NCBI RefSeq assembly: GCF_018614205.1
Contig: NZ_JAGGOS010000113.1
Coordinates: forward strand, 16,132 to 80,131
DNA length: 64,000 bases
Direction of reading: 5' to 3'
DNA from: Streptomyces sp. ISL-36
GTDB taxonomy: Bacteria > Actinomycetota > Actinomycetes > Streptomycetales > Streptomycetaceae
The position numbers and the translations under genes were made by a program. The notes under the pieces are model-generated. The model was not told the DNA's origin. It did not search any database and saw nothing but the letters and a program-made list of their open reading frames with translations. The first letter of the stretch is position 1. Each line of letters starts with the position of its first letter. This document shows positions 1-8,206 of this stretch, in pieces.

Positions 1-469
1 AGGTTCTTGATCATGTACGAGTGGATAGCGCCGTGGGCGGGGCGCACAGAACCCCCAACGCGGTGCGCTCCCCCGAGCGGGTGTGGATCTTCACCGCAGA
101 AACGATGCACTCGACACCGCTCACGGCCCCGCGCACACGGAAAAGAGCGCGGAACCAGGGACCGTAAACCTGGTTCCGCGCTCTCGTTGAACCGCCCGAC
201 GGTGCGAGGCTGGCGCGACAGGACGTTCGCGCCGCCGGGCGGAGCATGGGGGAGGTGGGCGTTGGGACCGCGGCGGTGACGACGGGCTGTCCGGGGATCC
301 CTTCCTTCAGGTCAAGAAGAGGCCCGGTTCGCCCTTACCACCGCACTGGCTCGTTCACCGCCGCGGTCCTCACGCTGTCCGTACCGTCGACCACCCCTCA
401 TCCGGGTCGCCGGTCCGGACGGCGTACAGCACTGACCTCCCGTCAGGTGCCGTACGCGGTCTGGCGGGA
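1..469. other. Left-edge non-coding stretch
   Basis: No convincing gene is visible. Short open frames occur on both strands but have no recognisable motif and lie across a strong hairpin at 144-184. The stretch is probably the 3' region downstream of the catalase gene plus the tail of whatever lies left of the window. Confidence 0.6.
144..184 (-). terminator. Strong hairpin terminator
   Basis: A perfect 16-bp stem (144-159 with 169-184) closes a 9-nt loop. Read on the minus strand the stem is followed by TTTT, as expected of an intrinsic terminator for leftward transcripts such as katA, whose stop is about 290 bp upstream. It may also stop plus-strand transcripts entering from the left. Confidence 0.7.
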
Positions 470-1927
470 TCAGTCCTCGCGCAGGGCGCGGACCGCCTCC
501 TCGACACGCTTGCCGTACTCCGCGTCGGCGGCGGCGAAGTGCGCGATGTTCTTCTCGATCACGTCCTCGCGGGAGACCTGCGACAGGCCACCGGCGATGT
601 TGGCGATCAGACGGCTCTTCTCGTCCTCCGACATCAGGCGGTAGAGCTCACCGGCCTGGAAGAAGTCGTCGTCCTTGTTGTGCAGCGGGGCCTCGTGCGT
701 GCCGGTCCAGCCGTGGATGGCCAGCGGGGCGGAGAGCGCCGCGTCGGTCTGCGAGGGACCGGCGTACGAGTTGGGCTCGTAGTTCTTGTCCGTGCGCGAA
801 CCGTTGCGGGTGGCCATGAAGCCGTCGCGGCCGTAGTTGTCGGCCACGGTCACCTTGGGGGCGTTCACCGGCAGCTGGGTGTGGTTGACACCGAGGCGGT
901 AGCGGTGGGCGTCCGCGTAGGCGAAGAGGCGGCCCTGGAGCATCTTGTCCGGCGAGGGGCCGATGCCCGGGACGAAGTTGTTCGGCGAGAACGCGGCCTG
1001 CTCGACCTCGGCGAAGACGTTGTCCGGGTTGCGGTCGAGGACCAGACGGCCCACGCGCTGCAGGGGGTAGTCGGCGTGCGGCCACACCTTGGTGAGGTCG
1101 AACGGGTTGAAGCGGTAGTCCGCGGCCTCGGCGGCCGGCATGACCTGGACGTACAGGGTCCACGAGGGGTTCACACCGCGCTCGATGGCCTGCAGCAGGT
1201 CGGTCTGGTGCGAGTTCGCGTCCTTGCCGACGAGCTCGGCGGCCTGCTCGGCGGAGAGCGAGCGGATGCCCTGGTTCGTCTTGAAGTGGTACTTGACGAA
1301 GAAGGCCTCGCCCGCCTCGTTGGTCCACTGGTAGGTGTGCGAGCCGTAGCCGTTCATGTGACGGTACGAGGCGGGGATGCCGCGGTCGCCCATCAGCCAG
1401 GTGATCTGGTGCGTCGCCTCGGGGGCGTGCGCCCAGAAGTCCCAGACGTTGTCCGGCTCCTGCTTGCCCGTGAACGGGTCGCGCTTCTGGGAGTGGATGA
1501 AGTCGGGGAACTTGATCGGGTCCTTGATGAAGAACACCGGGGTGTTGTTGCCGACGAGGTCGTAGTTGCCCTCTTCGGTGTAGAACTTCAGCGCGAAGCC
1601 GCGCGGGTCGCGGACCGCGTCCGCGCCACCGAGCGAGTCGGCCACGGTGGAGAAGCGGATGAACGTCTCGGTCCGCTTGCCCACCTCGGAGAGGAAGGCG
1701 GCCTTGGTGAAGCCGGTGACGTCGTCCGTCACCTCGAAGTAGCCGTAGGCGCCGGAGCCGCGGGCGTGGACCACGCGCTCCGGGATCCGCTCACGGTTGA
1801 AGCGCGCGAGCTTCTCCAGCAGGTGCTGGTCCTGCAGGAGGATGGGGCCACCGACGCCGGCGGTGGCGGAGTTCTGGTTGTCGGCGACCGGGGCGCCGGA
1901 CTCGGTCGTAAGCACGCGCTTCGACAT
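470..1927 (-). CDS. katA: Catalase (monofunctional haem catalase)
   Basis: Decomposes hydrogen peroxide in the cytoplasm. The 485-residue length fits small-subunit (clade 3) catalases. The distal histidine is H54 in RVVHARGSGAYG. The asparagine motif LVGNNTPVFF and the proximal haem-ligand motif RLFAYADAHRYRLG follow in the usual order. The start at 1927 is chosen because GGAAGG lies just upstream and MSKRVLTTESG looks like a natural N-terminus. An in-frame ATG further out lacks support. It lies downstream of glxR on the same strand but has its own promoter and dyad. Its place beside uricase, a peroxide producer, suggests it protects purine breakdown. Confidence 0.95.
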   Translation of the reverse strand: MSKRVLTTESGAPVADNQNSATAGVGGPILLQDQHLLEKLARFNRERIPERVVHARGSGAYGYFEVTDDVTGFTKAAFLSEVGKRTETFIRFSTVADSLGGADAVRDPRGFALKFYTEEGNYDLVGNNTPVFFIKDPIKFPDFIHSQKRDPFTGKQEPDNVWDFWAHAPEATHQITWLMGDRGIPASYRHMNGYGSHTYQWTNEAGEAFFVKYHFKTNQGIRSLSAEQAAELVGKDANSHQTDLLQAIERGVNPSWTLYVQVMPAAEAADYRFNPFDLTKVWPHADYPLQRVGRLVLDRNPDNVFAEVEQAAFSPNNFVPGIGPSPDKMLQGRLFAYADAHRYRLGVNHTQLPVNAPKVTVADNYGRDGFMATRNGSRTDKNYEPNSYAGPSQTDAALSAPLAIHGWTGTHEAPLHNKDDDFFQAGELYRLMSEDEKSRLIANIAGGLSQVSREDVIEKNIAHFAAADAEYGKRVEEAVRALRED

Positions 1928-1970
1928 CGTGACCTTCCGTACGGGAGCTGCACTGCTGGGAGTGCTCAGG

Positions 1971-2012
1971 AGCGTAAGGACGCTTCGAAGCAAACGTCAA
2001 CAGTTTGTTGAA
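1971..2012 (-). promoter_or_regulatory. katA promoter with TCAACA-N3-TGTTGA dyad
   Basis: On the minus strand a -35 TTGACG (plus 1995-2000) and a -10 TACGCT (plus 1971-1976) are 18 nt apart. The dyad GTCAACAGTTTGTTGAA at 1996-2012 covers the -35 box. The same core recurs before uraD, aceB and allB, so this looks like a repressor operator, probably for AllR (inference). Confidence 0.65.
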
Positions 2013-2116
2013 AGTGAAGTGGGGTGTTCCGGACGGCGGCGACGCCTGGGCGCGACAGGACAGGTGTCAGCGCCGCCGCCGACCGGAAATCTGGGGCCCC
2101 CGTCGGGGGCGAAGGG

Positions 2117-3031
2117 TCAGACCTGCTGGCCGGAGAGGCGCTCGACGGCGCGCAGCAGGGCCGAGTGGTCCAGGCCACCGTCGCCCTGCGCACGCAGGGA
2201 GGCGACGAGCTGGGCGACGACGGCGCCGACCGGGAGGGCCGCGCCGACGTTGCGGGCGGCGTCGGTGACGATGCCCATGTCCTTGTGGTGCAGGTCGATC
2301 CGGAAGCCGGGCTTGAAGTCCCGGTTCAGGAAGTTGTCCTTCTTGCGGGTCAGCACGGTGGAGCCGGCCAGACCGCCGTTGAGGACGTCCAGGGCGGCCT
2401 GGAGGTTCACGCCGGACTTCTCGAGGAAGACGACGGCCTCGGCGCAGGCCTGGATGTTGACCGCGACGATGAGCTGGTTGGCCGCCTTCACCGTCTGGCC
2501 GGAGCCGTGAGGGCCGCACAGGACGATGGTCTTGCCGAGCGCCTCGAGGATCGGCAGGGCCTCGTCGAAGTCGGCCTGCTCGCCACCCACCATGATCGAC
2601 AGGACGGCCTCGATGGCGCCGGCCTCGCCGCCGGAGACGGGCGCGTCGATGACGCGGATGCCCTTCTCCTTGGCGTTCTTCGCCAGGTCGACGGAGGTCT
2701 GCGGGGTGATCGACGACATGTCGATGATCAGCGCGCCCTGCTTGGCGTTCTCCAGGATGCCCTCGGGGCCGTAGGAGATCGCCTCGACCTGCGGGGAGGC
2801 GGGCACCATCGTGATGACCACGTCGGCGTCCCTGACGGCCTCGGCGATCGACGCGGCGACCGTGCCGCCGGCCGCCGCGAGGCGGTCCAGCTTGTCCTGC
2901 TCCAGGGTGAAGCCGGTGACGGAGTAGCCCGCCTTGATCAGGTTCTCGGACATGGGCGAGCCCATGATGCCGAGACCGATCCACGCAACCGTCGGGCGGG
3001 TGGGCTGGGAGGAATCAGCGAGATTGCTCAT
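2117..3031 (-). CDS. glxR: 2-hydroxy-3-oxopropionate (tartronate semialdehyde) reductase
   Basis: Reduces tartronate semialdehyde to D-glycerate with NAD(P)H, in the glyoxylate-to-glycerate route. This 304-residue beta-hydroxyacid dehydrogenase has the Rossmann motif GLGIMGSPM near residue 15, the substrate-binding DAPVSGGEAGA near 120 and the catalytic lysine in GSGQTVKAANQL near 170. The start at 3031 gives MSNLADSSQPTRP. It follows hyi by 41 bp on the same strand, so the two are probably one transcript. The partner glyoxylate carboligase (gcl) is not in the window. Confidence 0.92.
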   Translation of the reverse strand: MSNLADSSQPTRPTVAWIGLGIMGSPMSENLIKAGYSVTGFTLEQDKLDRLAAAGGTVAASIAEAVRDADVVITMVPASPQVEAISYGPEGILENAKQGALIIDMSSITPQTSVDLAKNAKEKGIRVIDAPVSGGEAGAIEAVLSIMVGGEQADFDEALPILEALGKTIVLCGPHGSGQTVKAANQLIVAVNIQACAEAVVFLEKSGVNLQAALDVLNGGLAGSTVLTRKKDNFLNRDFKPGFRIDLHHKDMGIVTDAARNVGAALPVGAVVAQLVASLRAQGDGGLDHSALLRAVERLSGQQV

Positions 3032-3072
3032 GATGGGGGTGCCTCTCGAAAACTGGTGGTACGGGGAGGAGG

Positions 3073-3906
3073 TCAGCGGGCCGCGCGGGCCTCGGCCGGG
3101 AGCCACTCGAAGGACGCGGCGGCGTCGGCGGCCTTGTACTCCAGGCCGACCCAGCCGTCGTAGCCGGCCTTCTTGAGCTCGTCGAGGAGCTGCTCGAGCG
3201 GCAGGTCGCCGGTGCCCGGCGCGCCACGGCCCGGGTTGTCGGCGATCTGGACATGGCCGGTCTTGTCGGCGTACCGGGCGATGACCTGGCTGACGTCCTC
3301 GCCGTTCATCGACAGGTGGTAGATGTCGAGGAGGAACTTGGCGTTGCCGAGCCCGGTGGCCGCGTTGACCTTGTCGACGACCTCGATCGCGGAGGGGGCG
3401 CTCACCAGCGGGTAGAGCGGCGACTCCGGCTTGTTCAGGGTCTCGATCAGCAGGATCGCGCCGATCCGGTCGGCCGCGCGGGCGGCCAGGACCAGGTTCT
3501 CCAGGGCGAGGGTGTCCTGGATCTGCGGGTCGACACCGTCGACGCGGTTGCCGTAGAGCGCGTTGAGCGCCTTGCAGCCGACCGAGGCGGCGAAGTCGGC
3601 CGCCACCTCGATGTTGGCGCGGAAGCGGTCCGACTCCTCACCGGGCACGGAGAGCGCGCCGCGGTCGGGACCCGGCAGCTGCCCGGCGTAGAAGTTCAGG
3701 CCCACCAGCTGGGTGCCGGCGTCGTCCAGAGCCTTCTTGAGGGCGTCGAGCTCGCTCTGGTCGGGGGTGGCGGTGTCGATCCAGGGCCACCACAGCTCGA
3801 CCGCGGTGAAGCCCGCCGCGGCGGCGGCCGCGGGGCGCTCCAGGAGCGGGAGTTCCGTGAAGAGGATCGACAGGTTCACATCGAAGCGCTGGTCCGTGTA
3901 TCCCAT
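3073..3906 (-). CDS. hyi: Hydroxypyruvate isomerase (TIM barrel)
   Basis: Interconverts hydroxypyruvate and tartronate semialdehyde. This 277-residue xylose-isomerase-like TIM barrel carries ETLNKPESPLYPL, DIYHLSMNGEDV and GHVQIADNPGRGAPGTGD, matching the metal-binding acidic/histidine positions of the Hyi family. The ATG at 3906 has GGAAGGAG just upstream. A much longer open frame extends upstream but has no family similarity and crosses the promoter. It is the first gene of the hyi-glxR unit and is preceded by two tandem dyads. Confidence 0.92.
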   Translation of the reverse strand: MGYTDQRFDVNLSILFTELPLLERPAAAAAAGFTAVELWWPWIDTATPDQSELDALKKALDDAGTQLVGLNFYAGQLPGPDRGALSVPGEESDRFRANIEVAADFAASVGCKALNALYGNRVDGVDPQIQDTLALENLVLAARAADRIGAILLIETLNKPESPLYPLVSAPSAIEVVDKVNAATGLGNAKFLLDIYHLSMNGEDVSQVIARYADKTGHVQIADNPGRGAPGTGDLPLEQLLDELKKAGYDGWVGLEYKAADAAASFEWLPAEARAAR

Positions 3907-3921
3907 GAGGGGCGGCGCTCC

Positions 3922-3986
3922 TTCCGTATTGCGGAAGTAAGTTTCTGTCTGACGGAATGTTGCACGGAGGGGCGGCGGGGTGTCAA
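3922..3986 (-). promoter_or_regulatory. hyi promoter with two tandem TTCYG-N5-CGGAA dyads
   Basis: Two 15-bp inverted repeats, TTCCGTATTGCGGAA (3922-3936) and TTCTGTCTGACGGAA (3943-3957), have centres 21 bp apart, which is two helical turns. Upstream on the minus strand is TTGACA (plus 3981-3986) with a weak -10 near 3957-3962. The dyads would therefore sit at about +1 and over the ribosome-binding site. This differs from the TCAACA dyad found elsewhere, suggesting a different IclR-type or other repressor. Confidence 0.55.
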
Positions 3987-4031
3987 GAGGGTCCGGCAGC
4001 TCAGGGCTGCCGTGGGCCGACTCCCGGCCAG

Positions 4032-4037
4032 TAGCGT
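4032..4037 (+). promoter_or_regulatory. -10 box TAGCGT of a leaderless transcript
   Basis: TAGCGT ends 7 nt before the ATG at 4045, placing the expected transcription start at the start codon. Confidence 0.5.
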
Positions 4038-4044
4038 GGGGGCC

Positions 4045-4308
4045 ATGGTGCGTTTGAAAGTGGAGTTCACGACGGAGCCGTTCGACCTGGACGAGGCGCC
4101 GGCGCACGCGATCGTGGCCCGTGAGGTCATCCAGGCGGCCGAACTGGACGCGGTGGACGTCGGCCCGTTCGGCAACACGGCGGAAGGGGGCGCCGACGAG
4201 GTGCTCACCGCCGTCGACGCGCTGCTGCGCAAGGCCCTGGCGGCCGGCGCCACCCGCGTCTCCCTCCAGGTCAATGTGATCGACGGTGCCGGGGAGGGCG
4301 AGAAGTGA
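4045..4308 (+). CDS. Thiamine-binding (MTH1187/YkoF-like) small protein
   Basis: This 87-residue protein resembles the COG0011 thiamine-binding family. It has an N-terminal beta strand VRLKVEFTTEPF, a central VDVGPFGNTAEG loop, and a C-terminal helix and strand ending GATRVSLQVNV. Family members bind thiamine or related ligands as ferredoxin-like oligomers; the role here is unknown. It is divergent from hyi (138 bp) and overlaps the next gene by GTGA, so the pair is probably co-translated. The start codon is immediately downstream of a -10 box, with no clear ribosome-binding site. Confidence 0.75.
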   Translation: MVRLKVEFTTEPFDLDEAPAHAIVAREVIQAAELDAVDVGPFGNTAEGGADEVLTAVDALLRKALAAGATRVSLQVNVIDGAGEGEK

Positions 4309-4691
4309 ACGAACATCCCCTGGTCGCCGCGGTGAAGCCGCTGGCCGACGCGATGGGTGCGGAGATACTGGGCCCCGAGCAGGCCGAGGGTGACGACGTG
4401 ATCCTCGCCTGGGAGGGCGAGGACGTGCTCGCCGTACGGCTGCCGCAGCTGTCCGAATCGCTCGATCACATTCTGGCCGCGATGGAGCGGCGGCACGGCA
4501 TGCCACTCGCCGAGCTGGACCGCAAGGCCAAGCAGGAGGCCGTCCGCTTGCTGGAGGCACGCGGTGCCTTCTCTGTACGCCATGGAGTGGAGACGGTGGC
4601 GGGGGCACTCGGCGTCAGTCGGTTCACTGTGTACAACTACCTGAACAGGGAGACCGCTCTGAACAGGGAAAAGACGGCCGAGAACGGCTAG
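4305..4691 (+). CDS. Small HTH protein with DauR/YheO-type C-terminal domain
   Basis: The 128-residue protein ends in a helix-turn-helix, VETVAGALGVSRFTVYNYLNRE (residues 95-116 roughly), preceded by AVRLLEARGAFSVRHG. This resembles the HTH_22 domain of DauR/YheO regulators. The PAS_6 sensor domain that normally precedes it is missing or strongly reduced; the N-terminal half is only about 70 residues. It starts at a GTG overlapping the stop of the thiamine-binding-like gene. The position between the hyi-glxR and uraD units suggests a local regulator, but that is inference. Confidence 0.7.
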   Translation: MNEHPLVAAVKPLADAMGAEILGPEQAEGDDVILAWEGEDVLAVRLPQLSESLDHILAAMERRHGMPLAELDRKAKQEAVRLLEARGAFSVRHGVETVAGALGVSRFTVYNYLNRETALNREKTAENG

Positions 4692-4709
4692 TTGATCATG
4701 CGTGACCAT

Positions 4710-4741
4710 AAGCCGTCGTCCGGATGTCGGGACGACGGCTT
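4710..4741 (+). terminator. Intrinsic terminator after the HTH gene
   Basis: A 12-bp perfect stem (4710-4721 with 4730-4741) with an 8-nt loop ends in TTTTG. It separates the HTH gene from the uraD promoter. Confidence 0.85.
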
Positions 4742-4756
4742 TTGTGTGGCCGAGTT

Positions 4757-4799
4757 TTCAACAAAGTGTTGACGTGGTGTTGCGGGAGGGCGTTAGCTA
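4757..4799 (+). promoter_or_regulatory. uraD operon promoter with TCAACA-N3-TGTTGA dyad
   Basis: The dyad TTCAACAAAGTGTTGAC (4757-4773) overlaps the -35 box TTGACG (4769-4774). A -10 TTAGCT/TAGCTA lies at 4793-4799, 18-19 nt downstream. The geometry matches the katA and aceB promoters and suggests repression by blocking -35 recognition. Confidence 0.68.
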
Positions 4800-4847
4800 T
4801 CCGCAGCCCGTCCGACGCACAGCGAAAAACAGCCACGGAGGCTTCCC

Positions 4848-5369
4848 GTGACTTCAGGTACGACACCGGGCCTCACCCGGTTCAACACCTCGGCGGACAG
4901 CGACGCTGTCGCCGCGCTCCACGAGGTGTGCTCCAGCTCGGCGTGGGGGAGCAAGATTCTCGCCCAGCGCCCGTACACCACCGCCGAAGCCCTCTTCCGC
5001 GCCAGCGACGCCGCCATGGCCGAGCTGACCGCCGAGGATCTGGCCGAGGCGATGGCGGGCCACCCGCCGATCGGTCGTCCGAAGGCCGGGGACCCGACCT
5101 CCTCCCGCGAGCAGAGCGGGATGGCCGGGGCCTCCGAGGCGCTCAAGGCCGAGATGCTCGAACTCAACCTGGCCTACCAGGACAAGTTCGGTCATGTCTT
5201 CCTGATCTGCGCCACCGGCAAGACCGGCGAGCAGATGCGCGACGCGGTCCGGGAACGGATCGAGCACTCGCCCGAGCAGGAGCGGGAGATCGTCCGCACC
5301 GAACTGGGCAAGATCAACCGCATCCGGCTCACCCGTCTCGTAGAGACCGTCGAGGAAGAGAACGCATGA
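4848..5369 (+). CDS. uraD: OHCU decarboxylase
   Basis: Decarboxylates 2-oxo-4-hydroxy-4-carboxy-5-ureidoimidazoline to S-allantoin, the third step from urate. This 173-residue all-helical protein carries the family motifs HPPIGRPKAG (catalytic histidine, about residue 75) and KFGHVFLICATGKT. The GTG start has CGGAGG 8 nt upstream. It is the first gene of the urate operon and overlaps uraH by ATGA. Confidence 0.94.
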   Translation: MTSGTTPGLTRFNTSADSDAVAALHEVCSSSAWGSKILAQRPYTTAEALFRASDAAMAELTAEDLAEAMAGHPPIGRPKAGDPTSSREQSGMAGASEALKAEMLELNLAYQDKFGHVFLICATGKTGEQMRDAVRERIEHSPEQEREIVRTELGKINRIRLTRLVETVEEENA

Positions 5370-5755
5370 GCACCGACACCACCGCCTCGGTGTCCACCCA
5401 CATCCTGGACACCAGCGTCGGCCGCCCCGCCGAGGGCGTGACCATCACGCTCGCGGCCCGTAGCGGCTTCGACGCGGAGTGGGTCGCGCTGGGTGGCTCG
5501 GCCACCGACGCGGACGGGCGCTGCAAGGACCTGCCGGCGCTGCCGGAGGGAACGACCCACGTACGTCTCGACTTCGAGACCGAGGCGTACTTCTCCAAGA
5601 AGCAAGCCGAGGCGCAGCAGGACGCCCCCCGCGTAAGGGACAGCGGTGCGTTCTTCCCGGAGGTGGCGATCACGTTCGCCGTCACGCCGGGCGAGCACTA
5701 CCACGTACCGCTGCTGCTCAACCCGTTCGGCTACTCCGTTTACCGAGGGAGCTAG
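5366..5755 (+). CDS. uraH: 5-hydroxyisourate hydrolase (transthyretin-like)
   Basis: Hydrolyses 5-hydroxyisourate to OHCU. This 129-residue transthyretin-like protein has the N-terminal VSTHILDTSVGRPA and ends in the diagnostic YRGS. An additional histidine motif, EHYHVPLLLNP, precedes the C-terminus. The ATG overlaps the uraD stop, and uricase follows after 5 bp, so the three steps from urate to allantoin are translationally linked. Confidence 0.95.
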   Translation: MSTDTTASVSTHILDTSVGRPAEGVTITLAARSGFDAEWVALGGSATDADGRCKDLPALPEGTTHVRLDFETEAYFSKKQAEAQQDAPRVRDSGAFFPEVAITFAVTPGEHYHVPLLLNPFGYSVYRGS

Positions 5756-5760
5756 CAGAC

Positions 5761-6684
5761 ATGCCCACGATTCTCGGCCAGAACCAGTACGGCAAAGCAG
5801 AGAACCGCGTCGTCAAGATCACGCGGGACGGCGACACCCACCACATCAAGGACCTGAACGTCTCCGTCGCCCTCTCCGGCGACCTCGACGACGTCCACCT
5901 CTCGGGCTCCAACGCCCACTGCCTGCCCACCGACACGACGAAGAACACCGTATTCGCCTTCGCCAAGGAGTACGGGATCGAGTCGGCCGAGCAGTTCGGC
6001 ATCCACCTGGCGCGTCACTTCGTAACCAGCCAGGAGCCGATCCACCGGGCGCGGATCCGGATCGAGGAGTACGCCTGGGAGCGCATCGCGACCTCGGACG
6101 CCAACTCCAAGTTCATCGGCTCCGACGAGGTGAACCACTCCTTCGTCCGTCAGGGCCAGGAGACCCGGGTCACCCAGATCACGTACGACGGTGAGAAGTG
6201 GGAGGTCATCTCCGGCCTCAAGGACCTCGTCGTGATGAACTCCACCAACTCGGAGTTCTGGGGCTACATCAAGGACAAGTACACGACGCTGCAGGAGGCG
6301 TACGACCGCATCCTGGCCACGCAGGTGTCCGGTCGCTGGCGCTTCAACTGGAGCGACGACGACCAGCGGATGCCCAACTGGGAGAAGTCGTACACCGAGA
6401 CGAAGAAGCACATGCTGCAGGCCTTCGCCGAGACGTACTCCCTCTCGCTGCAGCAGACGCTGTACCAGATGGCCTCGCGCATCATCAACCACCGTTCGGA
6501 GATCGACGAGGTCCGCTTCTCGCTCCCGAACAAGCACCACTTCCTGGTGGACCTGGAGCCCTTCGGGCTCAAGAACGACAACGAGGTCTACTACGCCGCC
6601 GACCGCATGTACGGCCTCATCGAGGCCACGGTGCTGCGTGACGGAGCCACGGCTCAGATCCCGGTCGACATGACCAACCTCTAA
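5761..6684 (+). CDS. pucL: Urate oxidase (uricase)
   Basis: Oxidises urate to 5-hydroxyisourate, releasing hydrogen peroxide. The 307-residue length is normal for the cofactor-free uricase family. The uricase signature MNSTNSEFWGYIKDKYTTLQE (about residues 159-179) is present, and the threonine-rich LPTDTTKNTVFAFAKE provides the catalytic region. The peroxide product explains the catalase gene nearby. A stem-loop follows before the permease gene. Confidence 0.96.
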   Translation: MPTILGQNQYGKAENRVVKITRDGDTHHIKDLNVSVALSGDLDDVHLSGSNAHCLPTDTTKNTVFAFAKEYGIESAEQFGIHLARHFVTSQEPIHRARIRIEEYAWERIATSDANSKFIGSDEVNHSFVRQGQETRVTQITYDGEKWEVISGLKDLVVMNSTNSEFWGYIKDKYTTLQEAYDRILATQVSGRWRFNWSDDDQRMPNWEKSYTETKKHMLQAFAETYSLSLQQTLYQMASRIINHRSEIDEVRFSLPNKHHFLVDLEPFGLKNDNEVYYAADRMYGLIEATVLRDGATAQIPVDMTNL

Positions 6685-6694
6685 GCGGCACTGA

Positions 6695-6736
6695 GTGGCT
6701 GCCCCCGCCCGCCCGCAGTCGGACGGGGGCCGCCAC
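6695..6736 (+). terminator. Intercistronic stem-loop between uricase and permease
   Basis: The arms 6695-6711 and 6720-6736 pair over 15 of 17 positions with an 8-nt loop. No T-run follows and the same-strand permease starts 21 bp later. It therefore looks like a partial terminator or an RNA-stabilising hairpin setting the level of uricase above the permease. Confidence 0.5.
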
Positions 6737-6757
6737 CAGACCGGAGGGAACCCTTCC

Positions 6758-8158
6758 ATGGCACAGCCTGCATCGGGGCCGGCAACAGCTGAAGGCCCGT
6801 GTTCCACCTCGCAGGAGTCCCCGGTCCACCCCGTGGACGAAAAACTTCCTGCCTCGCGGCTCGTACCCGCCGCGCTCCAGCACATCGCCGCCATGTACGC
6901 GGGCGTTGTCACCCCTCCGCTGATCATCGGCCAGGCCGTCGGTCTGGACGCCGCCGGCATGACCCGTCTGATCGCCGCGAGCCTGCTCATCGCCGGCTGC
7001 GCCACGATCCTGCAGACCATCGGCGCCGGGCGGTTCGCCGGAAACCGGCTCCCGTTCGTCAACGCGGCCTCGTCCGCCGGCATCGCACCGATGCTCGCGA
7101 TCGCCGAGACCAGCTCCCCGGGCCACCAGCTCCCCGCCATCTACGGCGCGGTGATGGTCGCCGGAGTCTTCTGCCTCGCCGTCGGCCCCTTCTTCGGGCG
7201 CCTCCTCCGCTTCTTCCCGCCGCTCGTCACCGGCGTCGTGATCACGCTCATCGGGGTCACCCTGATGCCCGTACCCGTGAGCTGGGCGCAGGGCGGCAAC
7301 AAGGAGGCCGCCGACTTCGGCGCCACGAAGTACCTCGCGCTCGCCGCCTTCACGCTCGTCGTGATCCTGCTCTTCCAGCGCTTCGGCCGGGGCTTCGTCA
7401 AGCAGATCGCCCTGCTGCTCGGCCTGTTCATCGGCACACTCGCCGCGATCCCCTTCGGGATGGCCGACTTCACGTCGCTGCGCGAGGCGCCCGTCGCCGC
7501 GCTGCCCGCTCCCTTCGCCTTCGGCGCACCGGAGTTCCAGCCCGCCGCGATCCTCTCCCTGTGCATCGTGATGCTCGTCCTGATGACCGAGTCCAGCGCC
7601 GGCATGCTCGCCCTCGGCGAGATCTGCGAGCGCCGGAGCGACGGCCGGACGATCACCCGCGGTCTGCGGACCGACGGCATCGCCACCCTGCTCGGCCCCG
7701 TCTTCGGCGGTTTCCCGACCTCGGCCTTCGCCCAGAACGTCGGCGTGGTCTCGCTGACCCGGGTCCGCTCCCGCTACGTCGTCGCCGTCGCCGGTGGCGC
7801 CCTGCTGGTCCTCGGTGCCTTCCCGGTCCTCGGCGCGGTCGTCTCCATGGTCCCGATGCCCGTCCTCGGCGGTGCCGGCATCGTCCTCTTCGGTTCGATC
7901 GCGGTCAGCGGTATCCGTACGCTCTCCGAAGCCGGACTCGACGACAGCTCCAACATCATCCTGGTGGCCGTGGCGCTCGGAGCGGGCATCATCCCGCTCG
8001 CCGCACCCACCTTCTACGCCGACTTCCCGGCCTGGGCACAGACCGTGCTCGGCTCCGGCATCAGCGCCGGTGCGCTCGTCGCGGTCGCGCTCAACCTGTT
8101 CTTCCACCATCTCGGCACCCGGAGCCGTCACGCGGCTCCGGCACTCAAATCCTCCTAG
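6758..8158 (+). CDS. NCS2 xanthine/urate-type permease
   Basis: This 466-residue integral membrane transporter of the nucleobase:cation symporter-2 family has about 12-14 hydrophobic segments. It carries the signature FAQNVGVVSLTRVRSR (Q-N-x-G...T) near residue 325 and the conserved acidic TESSAGMLALGE. The start at 6758 is chosen for GGAGGGAA upstream and because an upstream GTG lies in the hairpin. It lies between uricase and 8-oxoguanine deaminase, so urate, xanthine or 8-oxoguanine are likely substrates. A second paralogue follows at 9922. Confidence 0.92.
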   Translation: MAQPASGPATAEGPCSTSQESPVHPVDEKLPASRLVPAALQHIAAMYAGVVTPPLIIGQAVGLDAAGMTRLIAASLLIAGCATILQTIGAGRFAGNRLPFVNAASSAGIAPMLAIAETSSPGHQLPAIYGAVMVAGVFCLAVGPFFGRLLRFFPPLVTGVVITLIGVTLMPVPVSWAQGGNKEAADFGATKYLALAAFTLVVILLFQRFGRGFVKQIALLLGLFIGTLAAIPFGMADFTSLREAPVAALPAPFAFGAPEFQPAAILSLCIVMLVLMTESSAGMLALGEICERRSDGRTITRGLRTDGIATLLGPVFGGFPTSAFAQNVGVVSLTRVRSRYVVAVAGGALLVLGAFPVLGAVVSMVPMPVLGGAGIVLFGSIAVSGIRTLSEAGLDDSSNIILVAVALGAGIIPLAAPTFYADFPAWAQTVLGSGISAGALVAVALNLFFHHLGTRSRHAAPALKSS

Positions 8159-8206
8159 GGTCCTGCCGTGCCCACACCACCGCAGAGGAATGAAGGAACC
8201 ACCGCC

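Noticed and set aside
7..279. Short plus- and minus-strand frames at the left edge
   Set aside because: No ribosome-binding site or family similarity, low-complexity basic composition, and a perfect 16-bp hairpin lies inside them.
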